Notes: generated from the sequence alone by a model not told the origin. Positions 1 through 6,461 are shown, counted from the stretch's first letter. The stretch: 11,405 bases of DNA from Thermaceae bacterium (GCA_015490435.1 WFXV01000022.1:1-11405); one strand, 5' to 3'. A program made the numbers and translations.

Positions 1-2
1 AC

Positions 3-341
3 CGGCGCCTGGGCGTTCGGATTCGAGCGGTAATGACCGATAACGCGCCGATGTTTCGGTCGAGGAAGTTTAGGCGTTTACTCCAGCGTCTGGGGATTCG
101 CCACCGGTTGACTCCGCCCTACACGCCCCGGGTGAACGGGAAGGTGGAGCAGTTCATCCGTACTTTGCTGAACGAGTGGGCGTATACCCATGCCTATCCG
201 AGCTCCGAGGCGCGGAACGCCTACCTACCCGAGTGGCTCCACTTCTACAACTGGCACCGGCCGCACACCAGTTTGGGCAACCAGGCACCGGTCTCAAAGT
301 TGGGGCTTAGCGTGAACAACGTGGTGAGACTGCACACCTAG
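3..341 (+). CDS. IS481-type transposase, C-terminal part (5' end outside window)
   Basis: This is the C-terminal half of a DDE integrase-core (rve) transposase. The frame stays open to the left window edge, so the ATG at 33 is internal and not the start. Counting from that ATG, the second catalytic Asp is D3 in M-T-D-N-A and the catalytic Glu is E39 in N-G-K-V-E-Q-F. They have 35 residues between them, as in D-D-35-E enzymes. The text around them (L-G-I-R-H, T-P-P-Y-T-P-R, N-E-W-A-Y, F-Y-N-W-H-R-P-H-x-S-L-G, final N-N-V-V-R-L-H-T) is typical of the IS481 family. The usual T-D-N-G is T-D-N-A here. No internal stop or frameshift is visible, so the element may be intact, but its first catalytic Asp and left end lie outside the window. 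Third positions are less GC-biased than in the host genes. The last sense codon and the TAG stop are partly supplied by the target site. Confidence 0.9.
   Translation, partial: RRLGVRIRAVMTDNAPMFRSRKFRRLLQRLGIRHRLTPPYTPRVNGKVEQFIRTLLNEWAYTHAYPSSEARNAYLPEWLHFYNWHRPHTSLGNQAPVSKLGLSVNNVVRLHT
311..336 (+). mobile_element. Right end of IS481-type element (terminal inverted repeat region)
   Basis: The last bases of the transposase gene end in ...ACTGCACA at 336. Read from the other strand this begins TGTGCAGT, and IS481-family ends characteristically start with TGT. Immediately outside is CCTAGC, which fits the N-CTAG-N target known for IS481. The boundary at 336 is therefore inferred from the end motif plus the target motif. 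The matching left end is not in the window, so the inverted repeat itself cannot be confirmed. Confidence 0.6.
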
Positions 342-342
342 C
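337..342. repeat. Probable target-site copy of the IS (CCTAGC)
   Basis: The hexamer CCTAGC fits the N-CTAG-N target and 6-bp duplication described for IS481 in Bordetella. It carries both the transposase stop (TAG, 339-341, plus strand) and the stop of the small minus-strand gene (TAG, 340-338). The second copy should lie just left of the element, outside this window. Confidence 0.5.
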
Positions 343-601
343 CGAGCGCCCGGTCCACCTCCTCCCGGTAGACCCCGAGGTCGAGGTCGGCCCGCTCGCC
401 GCCCGCGTCCTCGTAAGCCCGCACCGCGTCCAAGAGGACCTGGAAGGCGCGGGCGCAGGGGTCGGGGGCGGGCCCCTCGTCCTCCATCTCGGTGACCTCG
501 ACGTACTCCTCACCGTACTCCGCCTCCTCCTCCATCCGGCAGCGGCGGTAGGCCTCGAGGGCCTCGGCGACCCGGCCTTTGAGCTCGGTAAGGTTTGCCA
601 T
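338..601 (-). CDS. Small acidic hypothetical protein (87 aa)
   Basis: I do not recognise this protein. It is short and acidic, with an N-terminal probably helical segment rich in Ala, Glu and Arg (residues 1-25), a Glu/Tyr/Val-rich acidic stretch (about 24-43) and a helical C-terminal half. It has no signal peptide or membrane segment. The ATG at 601 is chosen because a TAGGAT -10 element sits 7 bases upstream on this strand, with AAGGGGG between, and because a longer reading would run through the divergent gene. The bases before the ATG could also act as a poorly spaced ribosome binding site. The stop codon lies inside the CTAG that the neighbouring IS used as target, so the IS landed at the very end of this gene without removing coding sequence that I can see. 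The GC-rich third positions match the host. Confidence 0.7.
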   Translation of the reverse strand: MANLTELKGRVAEALEAYRRCRMEEEAEYGEEYVEVTEMEDEGPAPDPCARAFQVLLDAVRAYEDAGGERADLDLGVYREEVDRALG

Positions 602-607
602 CCCCCT

Positions 608-614
608 TATCCTA
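608..614. promoter_or_regulatory. Overlapping divergent -10 elements (bidirectional leaderless promoter)
   Basis: The plus strand reads TATCCT (608-613), then 6 bases, then the ATG of the crotonase gene at 620. The minus strand reads TAGGAT (614-609), then 7 bases, then the ATG of the small hypothetical gene at 601. Both match TANNNT, overlap by five base pairs, and sit in the palindrome TCCTAGGA (610-617). The whole gap between start codons is 18 bp, so both transcripts would begin at or next to their start codons. No good -35 hexamer is visible on either side. Confidence 0.6.
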
Positions 615-619
615 GGACC

Positions 620-1429
620 ATGGAAACCCTGCGCGCCGAGGACCGGGGAGGGATCCGGGTCCTGACCCTGAACGAACCCGAGCGCCGAAACCCCCTCTCC
701 TGGAAGATGGTGGCCGAGCTCATGGCCGCGCTGGAGGCGGCCGAGGCCGAGCCCGGGGTGCGGGCGGTGGTGCTCACCGGGGCAGGCAAGGCCTTCTCCG
801 CCGGGGCCGACCTCGACTACCTGAAAAAGCTCACCGAGCTCCCGGCCGAGGCCAACCTGGCCCACTCCGAGGAGCTCGCCGCCCTCTTCCTCCGGCTCTA
901 CACCTTCCCCAAGCCCACGATCGCGGCGGTGAACGGCCCGGCGGTGGCCGGGGGCGCGGGGCTCGTCCTCGCCTCGGACCTCGCGGTCTTCGCCGAGGAA
1001 GCGAGGATCGGCTTCACCGAGGTCAAGATCGGCTTCGTCGCCGCACTAGTAGCGGTGCTCCTCCTGCGCCACCTCGGGGAAAAACCCGCCCGGGAGCTCC
1101 TCCTTACCGGCGAGCTCATTCCCGCCCGGCGGGCGCTCGAGCTCGGCCTCGCCAACCGGGTGATGCCCGGGGAGGCCCTCCTCGAGGCCGCCCTCGAGCT
1201 CGCCGAACGGGCCTCCGCCGGCGCCCCCACCTCGATCCGCCTCACCAAGGCGCTCCTCACCGAACTCCCGGGAATGGGCCTCTTTGAGGCCTTCGCCCAC
1301 GCCACCCTGGCCAACGCCTGGGCCCGGGAGACCGAGAACCTAAAGGAAGGCATCGCCGCCTTCTTCGAGCGCCGCACCCCCCGCTTCGCCCCCCAATCGG
1401 GGGTTGGCGGGGAGGAACCCGGGCACTAA
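620..1429 (+). CDS. Enoyl-CoA hydratase/isomerase (crotonase) family protein
   Basis: This is a 269-residue member of the crotonase superfamily, which acts on acyl-CoA thioesters in fatty-acid or branched-chain amino-acid breakdown. Visible landmarks are the oxyanion-hole segment A-F-S-A-G-A-D-L (58-65), the second oxyanion-hole segment N-G-P-A-V-A-G-G-A-G (105-114), and F-T-E-V-K-I-G-F (132-139) followed by E-L-L-L-T-G (159-164). In rat enoyl-CoA hydratase numbering, E134 aligns with catalytic Glu164, but the position of Glu144 is G114. A one-glutamate active site argues against assuming plain hydratase activity; isomerase or another crotonase reaction is possible. The length is normal for the family. 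The ATG at 620 is set by a -10 element six bases upstream, so the transcript is probably leaderless. The tail (about 255-269) overlaps the promoter of the next gene and shows no recognisable motif. Substrate unknown. Confidence 0.85.
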   Translation: METLRAEDRGGIRVLTLNEPERRNPLSWKMVAELMAALEAAEAEPGVRAVVLTGAGKAFSAGADLDYLKKLTELPAEANLAHSEELAALFLRLYTFPKPTIAAVNGPAVAGGAGLVLASDLAVFAEEARIGFTEVKIGFVAALVAVLLLRHLGEKPARELLLTGELIPARRALELGLANRVMPGEALLEAALELAERASAGAPTSIRLTKALLTELPGMGLFEAFAHATLANAWARETENLKEGIAAFFERRTPRFAPQSGVGGEEPGH

Positions 1430-1432
1430 GCT
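1404..1432 (+). promoter_or_regulatory. Promoter for pgeF inside the end of the crotonase gene
   Basis: TTGGCG (1404-1409), exactly 17 bases, then TAAGCT (1427-1432, matching TANNNT), then 7 bases and a GTG at 1440. The -10 element contains the TAA stop of the upstream gene. The spacing is that of a leaderless start, which would explain why no ribosome binding site lies near the GTG. Confidence 0.5.
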
Positions 1433-1439
1433 GGAAACC

Positions 1440-2159
1440 GTGCATACAAGCTGGATCCGGGCGCCGATTCTGGAAAGCCCGCACGCCTTCACCACCCGGG
1501 CGGGCGGGGTCTCGGAGGGGCCCTTCGCCACCTTGAACCTCTCCCCCGCGGTGGGCGACGAGCCCGCGCGCGTCGCCGAGAACCGGCGCCGGGTCCTGGC
1601 CGCCTTCGGCGGCCCGCCGGTCTTCGGCCTCGACCAGGTCCACGGAAGCCGGGTGGTGCTCGCCCGCGGCCCCGGGGTCGCCGAGGGCGACGGGGCGGTG
1701 ACCAACGTGCCCGGGCTCTTGCTCCGGGTCTCGGTGGCGGACTGCTACCCCCTGCTCCTCGAGGACCCGGAGAGCGGCGCGGTGGGGGCGGTCCACGCCG
1801 GCTGGCGCGGGGTGGCAGCGGGGATCGTGGAGAACGCGGTGCGCACCATGCAGGAGGCCTTCGGGAGCGACCCGAGGCGGCTCCGGGTCGCCATCGGCCC
1901 GGGGATCTGCGGCAAGTGCTACCAGGTGGGCCCGGAGGTGGTGGAGGCGGTGGGGGGATTCGCCTTCTCCGATCCCCTCGAGCCCGGCCGCTTTCGCCTC
2001 GACCTCGCCGCCGCCATCAAGGCGCGGCTCGAGGCCCTCGGGGTGGAGACGGTCTGGAACGTCCGTCGCTGCACCTTCGAGGACGAGGACCTCTTCTCCT
2101 ACCGCCGCCAGGGCAAGCGAAGCGGACGGATGTGGGGGGTGATCCAGCGTGCGCCTTGA
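1440..2159 (+). CDS. pgeF: Peptidoglycan editing factor / laccase-domain protein (YfiH, DUF152 family)
   Basis: This is a 239-residue YfiH-family protein. Family members were first called polyphenol oxidases; in E. coli PgeF corrects peptidoglycan precursors that carry L-Ser in place of L-Ala. The metal-site motifs are all present: D-Q-V-H-G (H68), A-D-C-Y-P-L-L-L (C102) and V-H-A-G-W-R-G (H119). I-G-P-G-I-C-G-K-C-Y and the C-terminal C-T-F-E-D-E-D-L-F-S-Y-R-R with S-G-R are also there. The N-terminal P-H-A-F-T-T-R-A-G-G-V-S-E-G-P-F is the family opening. The GTG at 1440 is preferred because of the -10 element 7 bases upstream. An in-frame TTG at 1404 would add 12 residues of unlikely sequence and falls on the -35 element. 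No signal peptide, so cytoplasmic. The 3' end overlaps yqeG by 11 bp, suggesting translational coupling. Confidence 0.9.
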   Translation: MHTSWIRAPILESPHAFTTRAGGVSEGPFATLNLSPAVGDEPARVAENRRRVLAAFGGPPVFGLDQVHGSRVVLARGPGVAEGDGAVTNVPGLLLRVSVADCYPLLLEDPESGAVGAVHAGWRGVAAGIVENAVRTMQEAFGSDPRRLRVAIGPGICGKCYQVGPEVVEAVGGFAFSDPLEPGRFRLDLAAAIKARLEALGVETVWNVRRCTFEDEDLFSYRRQGKRSGRMWGVIQRAP

Positions 2160-2670
2160 GCCCGAGCTCAGGCTCAGCCGGGTCACCGAGCTCACCCCCG
2201 AGCGCCTTTCGGAGCTCGGGGTCCGGGGGCTCTTGCTCGACCTCGACAACACCCTGCTCCCCCCCAAGGACGCGGGCCCGCTCCCCGAGGAAGTCCGCCG
2301 CTGGGCGGAAGGGCTCAAGGCCCACGGAATCCGCCTCGCGCTGGTCACCAACGCCAAGCCCCACCGGGTGCGGTGGGCGGCCGCGGCCCTCGGCGTCCCC
2401 GGGGCGGGGCCGGTGGCAAAGCCGCTGCCTTTTGGCTTCCTCTGGGGCCTCAAGGTGCTCGGTCTTCCCAAGGACGAGGTGCTCGCGGTAGGGGATCAGG
2501 TCTTCACCGACCTTTTGGGGGCGCGGCTCTTGGGCCTACGCTTCGCCCTAGTCGAGCCCCTCGCCGAGGACGCCCTCCCCCACACCCGCTGGCTCCGCGG
2601 GCTTGAGCAGCGCTACCGAAAGGGGGGCAATAGTATGAAGGGGAAGCCTTCCGAGGGAGGCGAGACCTAG
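2149..2670 (+). CDS. YqeG family HAD IIIA-type phosphatase
   Basis: A 173-residue HAD-superfamily hydrolase without a cap domain. Motif I is D-L-D-N-T-L-L (nucleophile D31, acid D33), motif II is L-V-T-N-A (T67), motif III is K91 in A-K-P-L-P-F, and motif IV is V-G-D-Q-V-F-T-D (D116, D121). The G-D-Q-x-x-T-D form of motif IV and the overall size point to the YqeG subgroup, a phosphatase whose physiological substrate I do not know. The GTG start overlaps pgeF by 11 bp and has a run of six G about 9 bases upstream as ribosome binding site. The last about 20 residues (Lys/Gly/Ser-rich, ending K-G-K-P-S-E-G-G-E-T) lie beyond the HAD fold, where the DNA carries a candidate promoter and leader for pilF. 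The stop is one base from the pilF ATG. Confidence 0.87.
   Translation: MRLEPELRLSRVTELTPERLSELGVRGLLLDLDNTLLPPKDAGPLPEEVRRWAEGLKAHGIRLALVTNAKPHRVRWAAAALGVPGAGPVAKPLPFGFLWGLKVLGLPKDEVLAVGDQVFTDLLGARLLGLRFALVEPLAEDALPHTRWLRGLEQRYRKGGNSMKGKPSEGGET
2631..2661 (+). promoter_or_regulatory. Candidate pilF promoter and leader hairpin
   Basis: TAGTAT (2631-2636) fits a -10 element and stands out in an otherwise very GC-rich gene end. A well-placed -35 is not visible (TTGAGC at 2603 is 22 bases away). A start near 2643 would leave a leader of about 30 bases. In it, GCCTTC (2646-2651) can pair with GGAGGC (2656-2661), one pair being a G-U wobble. This would hide the GGAGG that serves as pilF ribosome binding site, 11 bases before the ATG. 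Both elements are weak by themselves. Confidence 0.3.
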
Positions 2671-2671
2671 A

Positions 2672-5326
2672 ATGAGCACGTTGACCATTGCCGACAAACG
2701 ACTCGGCGCCGCATTGATCGAGGTCGGCATTGTCTCCGACGAGGATTTGCAGCGGGCGCTCGAGCGCCAGGCCGCCGTCGGGGGGCGGCTCGCCGACACC
2801 CTGGTGGAGATGGGCCTCCTCTCCGAGCGGCGGATCGCCCAGGCGATCGAGGAGAAGTTCGGGATCCCGCTGGTGGACCTCCACGAGCTCGAGATCCCGC
2901 CCGAGGTCCAGGCCCTCCTGCCGGCGGAGCGGGCTAAGGAGCTCGAGGCCATCCCCTTCGCCCGCGAAGGGGACAAGCTCCGGGTGGCCTTCACCGACCC
3001 CCTCGACAACCTCAAGGTCGAGGAGGTCGAAGACCTGACTGGCCTCGAGGTCGAGCCCTACCAGACGCTCCGCTCCTCGTTCCAGTACGCCCTCGCCAAG
3101 AACTACCCCGAGCTCGGGCTCGAGCTCCCAGAAAAGCCCAAACCCATCCCCGAGGACCAGATCCGGCTCGGGGAGTTTCTGGTGGAAAAGGGCCTGATCA
3201 CCCCCCAGCAGCTCGAGCAGGCCCTCGCCGAGCAGGAAAAGACCGGCGAGCTACTGGGCCGGATCCTGATCAAGCGAGGCTGGCTGAACGAGGCCGCCCT
3301 CTACCGGGCGATCGCCGAGAAGGAGGGGCTCGAGTTCATCCCCGAGACCGACCAACTAGACCCCGACCCGGCGGCCACCTCTTACCTCCTCCGGGCCGAC
3401 GCGCTCCGCTACCAGGCGATCCCGGTGGAGGAAAAGAAGGGCGAGGTCACCGTCGTCCTCGGCGACCCCCGGCACCGGGACGAGGTCAAGGACCTCTTGA
3501 AACGCAAGGTCCGCTTCGCCCTCACCACCCCCTCGGCCTGGGACGCGCTCTTCAAACGGGTCTACCCCGAGCGGCCCCGGCTCGGCGAGACCCTGGTCGA
3601 GTCCGGCAAGCTCGACCGCGAGGAGCTCGCCGAGGCGCTGATGGTCCAGTCCAAGCTCGGCCGCACCCGGCCCCTCGGCGAGATCCTGGTCGAGCTCGGC
3701 TTCGTCAGCCCCGAGGACGTCGAGGAGGCGTTAAGGCGCCAGCGGGCGGGGGGCGGGAAGCTCGAGGACACCCTGATCCAGTCGGGCAAGATCAGCCCCG
3801 AGATGCTGGCGCAGTCGCTCGCGGTCCAGCTTGGCTACCCCTACATCGACCCCGACGAGAGCCCGCCCGACCCCCTGGCCACCGAGATGATCCCCGAGGC
3901 CGCCGCCCGGCGTTACACCGTCTTCCCCCACCACGTCGAGGACGGGCGCCTCGTGGTCCTGATGAAGGACCCCCGCAACATCTTCGCCATCGACGACCTC
4001 CGCATCCTCACCGGCAAGGAGATCCAGCCGGCGGTGGCCACCGAGAACCAAATCATTAAGCTAATCGAGCGCTACTACGGAGCCACCGGCGACCTCTCCG
4101 AGCTCGCCCGCGAGCTCGCCCAGGGCCGTGCTGAGGAGGAGACCGAGGAGGAGACCGTCTTCGACGACAACGCGGTCGTCCGGCTGGTCAACCAGATCAT
4201 CCGCGAGGCCTACCTCCAGGAGGCCTCGGACATCCACGTCGAGCCCCGCGAGGACCACGTCCTGGTGCGGATCCGGGTCGACGGCGCCCTCCGGGAATAC
4301 ACCAAGCTCCCGAAAAGCGCCGCCAACGCGATCATCGCCCGGATCAAGATCATGGGCCGGCTCAACATCGCCGAAAAGCGCATCCCCCAGGACGGCCGAG
4401 TGCGCTTCAAGGACCGCTCGATCGACGTGGACCTCCGGCTTTCCACCGTGCCTACGGTCTACGGCGAGAAGGCGGTGATGCGCCTTCTCAGGAAGGCCTC
4501 CGAGATCCCCGAGATTGAGCAGCTCGGCTTCGCCCCCGACGTCCTCCAGCGTTTCAAGGACGTAATCAGCAAGCCCTACGGCATCTTCCTGATCACCGGC
4601 CCCACCGGCTCCGGTAAGTCGTTCACCACCTTCTCGATCCTGAAGCGGATCTCGACCCCGGACAAGAACACGATGACGGTCGAGGACCCGGTGGAGTACG
4701 AAATCCCCGGGATCAACCAGGTGCAGGTGAACCCCCAGGCGGGCCTCGACTTCGCCAAGGCGCTCAGGGCCTTCCTGCGGCAGGACCCGGACATCATCAT
4801 GGTGGGCGAGATCCGCGACACCGAGACCGCCAAGATCGCGGTCGAGGCGGCGCTCACCGGCCACCTGGTGATCGCCACCTTGCACACCAACGACGCCGCC
4901 GGCGCGATCACCCGGCTTGACGAGATGGGGGTCGAGCTCTTCAACATCTCGGCCTCACTGATCGGCGTTCTGGCCCAACGCCTGGTGCGCAAGGTCTGCG
5001 ACCACTGCAAGGTCGAGGTCGAGCCCGACCCCGAGGTACTCCGGAGGCTCGAGCTCAAGCCCGAGGACCTAAAGGGCGCCACCCTCTACAAGGGCGCCGG
5101 CTGCGAACGTTGCAACGGCACCGGCTACAAGGGACGCTACGCCATCCACGAGCTTTTAGTGATCGACGACGAGATCCGCCACGCCATCATCGAGGGCAAG
5201 TCGGCCACCGAGATCAAGGAGCTTGCCCGCAAGAAGGGGATGAAGACCCTGCGCGAAGACGGCATCCAGAAAGCCCTTCAGGGCATCACCACCTTGGAAG
5301 AGGTGATGGCGCGGACGATCGAGTAA
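2672..5326 (+). CDS. pilF: PilF, type IV pilus / DNA-uptake extension ATPase with three GSPII (MshEN) modules
   Basis: This is an 884-residue cytoplasmic PilB/GspE-type motor ATPase that powers pilus extension and, in Thermus, DNA uptake. The N-terminal region holds three GSPII/MshEN modules, roughly residues 10-147, 163-300 and 303-470. They contain seven copies of a 24-residue motif (R-L-G-x-x-L-x-x-x-G at its start, L-x-x-A-L-x-x-Q at its end) beginning at residues 10, 39, 165, 194, 303, 334 and 363. The third module has three copies, the others two. MshEN modules bind cyclic di-GMP in related motors. The C-terminal motor has Walker A G-P-T-G-S-G-K-S (643-650), Walker B D-I-I-M-V-G-E (707-713), and a tetracysteine zinc site C776, C779, C811, C814. 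An acidic linker (about 485-497) joins the two parts. Length and layout match T. thermophilus PilF. The ATG follows yqeG by one base, and pilT follows 19 bases after the stop. Confidence 0.95.
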   Translation: MSTLTIADKRLGAALIEVGIVSDEDLQRALERQAAVGGRLADTLVEMGLLSERRIAQAIEEKFGIPLVDLHELEIPPEVQALLPAERAKELEAIPFAREGDKLRVAFTDPLDNLKVEEVEDLTGLEVEPYQTLRSSFQYALAKNYPELGLELPEKPKPIPEDQIRLGEFLVEKGLITPQQLEQALAEQEKTGELLGRILIKRGWLNEAALYRAIAEKEGLEFIPETDQLDPDPAATSYLLRADALRYQAIPVEEKKGEVTVVLGDPRHRDEVKDLLKRKVRFALTTPSAWDALFKRVYPERPRLGETLVESGKLDREELAEALMVQSKLGRTRPLGEILVELGFVSPEDVEEALRRQRAGGGKLEDTLIQSGKISPEMLAQSLAVQLGYPYIDPDESPPDPLATEMIPEAAARRYTVFPHHVEDGRLVVLMKDPRNIFAIDDLRILTGKEIQPAVATENQIIKLIERYYGATGDLSELARELAQGRAEEETEEETVFDDNAVVRLVNQIIREAYLQEASDIHVEPREDHVLVRIRVDGALREYTKLPKSAANAIIARIKIMGRLNIAEKRIPQDGRVRFKDRSIDVDLRLSTVPTVYGEKAVMRLLRKASEIPEIEQLGFAPDVLQRFKDVISKPYGIFLITGPTGSGKSFTTFSILKRISTPDKNTMTVEDPVEYEIPGINQVQVNPQAGLDFAKALRAFLRQDPDIIMVGEIRDTETAKIAVEAALTGHLVIATLHTNDAAGAITRLDEMGVELFNISASLIGVLAQRLVRKVCDHCKVEVEPDPEVLRRLELKPEDLKGATLYKGAGCERCNGTGYKGRYAIHELLVIDDEIRHAIIEGKSATEIKELARKKGMKTLREDGIQKALQGITTLEEVMARTIE

Positions 5327-5345
5327 GCGAGGGAGGAACAGGATT

Positions 5346-6431
5346 ATGGCGGAACTGGACATTGTCGATCTCTTGCGGTTGGCGAAAAAACGAGGGGCCT
5401 CGGACCTGGTGATCACCGTGGGCATTCCCCCAATGCTCAAGATCGACGGCGAGTTCGTCCCCACCGAGTACAAGAAGCTCACCCCCCAGGACACCCGCCG
5501 GCTGATGTACGCACTGATGGACGAAAAACAGCAGCGAATCTTCGAGGAACAACGCGAGCTTGACTTTTCCTTTAGTTTGCATGGTGAAGGGCGATTCCGT
5601 ATCAATGTCTTCCACCAGCGGGGCTCAGTGGGTGGTGTAGTCCGAGTGGTCCCTGGTTTGGACAAAAGTTTTGAGGAGCTCGGGCTGCCCAAGATCATCG
5701 CCGACCTCGCGCTTAGGCCCCGGGGGCTTTTCCTGGTCACCGGTCCCACGGGCTCGGGCAAGAGCACAACGCTCGCGGCGATGATCGACTACATCAACCA
5801 AAACCGCCGCTGCCACATCGTCACCATCGAGGACCCGATCGAGTTCTTCCACAGCCACAAGCAGGCGATCGTCAACCAGCGGGAGGTGGGGGCCGATACC
5901 CCGAGCTTCGCGCGGGCGCTGAAAAGCGTGCTCAGACAGGCCCCGGACGTGATCATGGTCGGCGAGATGCGCGACCTGGAGACGATTCAGATGGCGATCA
6001 CCGCCGCCGAGACCGGGCACCTGGTGCTCGCCACCCTGCACACCAACTCCGCCCCCGAGACCGTGGACCGGATCGTCGACGCCTTCCCCTCGAATCAGCA
6101 GGCCCAGGTGCGGGTGCAGCTTTCCAACAACCTGGTCGGGGTGCTCACCCAGCAGCTCCTGCCCCGCATCGACGGCAACGGGCGGGTGCTCGCCTACGAG
6201 CTGATGGTGGCGACCCCGGCGGTGCGGGCGCTGATCCGCGAGGGCAAGAGCCACCAGCTCACCAGCGTGATCCAGACCAGCGGCCAGCACGGCATGATCA
6301 CCATGGACGCCCACCTCGCCGACCTCTACAAGAAGCGCATCATCAGCTACGACGTCGCCCTCGCCCGGGCGGTGGACCAAAAGGAGTTCATCCGCCTGGC
6401 CGGGGCCGAGCCCACCGGCGCGATGCGCTAA
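5346..6431 (+). CDS. pilT: PilT, type IV pilus retraction ATPase
   Basis: A 361-residue PilT-family hexameric ATPase for pilus retraction and twitching. It has an N-terminal PAS-like domain (1-100), Walker A G-P-T-G-S-G-K-S (133-140), the Asp box I-E-D-P-I-E-F (161-167), Walker B D-V-I-M-V-G-E (201-207), the His box A-E-T-G-H-L-V with T-L-H-T (221-233), and a C-terminal A-V-R-A-L-I-R-E-G-K (292-301), close to the A-I-R-N-L-I-R-E motif of retraction motors. It lacks the tetracysteine zinc site of PilF, as expected. GGGAGGA, ending 8 bases before the ATG, is a clear ribosome binding site, and the gene follows pilF closely, so the two are probably co-transcribed. Oddity: codons 59-109 have 25 of 51 third positions A or T, against about one in ten or fewer on either side. 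The reading frame and protein conservation are undisturbed there. Confidence 0.94.
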   Translation: MAELDIVDLLRLAKKRGASDLVITVGIPPMLKIDGEFVPTEYKKLTPQDTRRLMYALMDEKQQRIFEEQRELDFSFSLHGEGRFRINVFHQRGSVGGVVRVVPGLDKSFEELGLPKIIADLALRPRGLFLVTGPTGSGKSTTLAAMIDYINQNRRCHIVTIEDPIEFFHSHKQAIVNQREVGADTPSFARALKSVLRQAPDVIMVGEMRDLETIQMAITAAETGHLVLATLHTNSAPETVDRIVDAFPSNQQAQVRVQLSNNLVGVLTQQLLPRIDGNGRVLAYELMVATPAVRALIREGKSHQLTSVIQTSGQHGMITMDAHLADLYKKRIISYDVALARAVDQKEFIRLAGAEPTGAMR

Positions 6432-6461
6432 AGCCCCTTTCCCGCCGCCCCCGGCCGGGCG

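Noticed and set aside
338..865. A longer (175 aa) reading of the small minus-strand gene
   Set aside because: It would run antisense through the crotonase start and its promoter. The ATG at 601 has its own -10 element, and the extra 88 residues are low-complexity shadow sequence.
1404..1439. TTG at 1404 as the pgeF start
   Set aside because: There is no ribosome binding site at usable spacing, and the bases are better explained as the -35 to -10 region of a promoter feeding the GTG at 1440.
1257..2471. A 404-codon open frame on the minus strand opposite pgeF and yqeG
   Set aside because: High GC removes stop codons from antisense frames. The translation is Pro/Arg/Gly-rich with no recognisable fold, while the plus-strand genes have full sets of catalytic motifs.
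4061..4885. A 274-codon open frame on the minus strand inside pilF
   Set aside because: It is a codon shadow of the PilF motor domain; the Asp/Gly/Val-rich composition is typical of such shadows.
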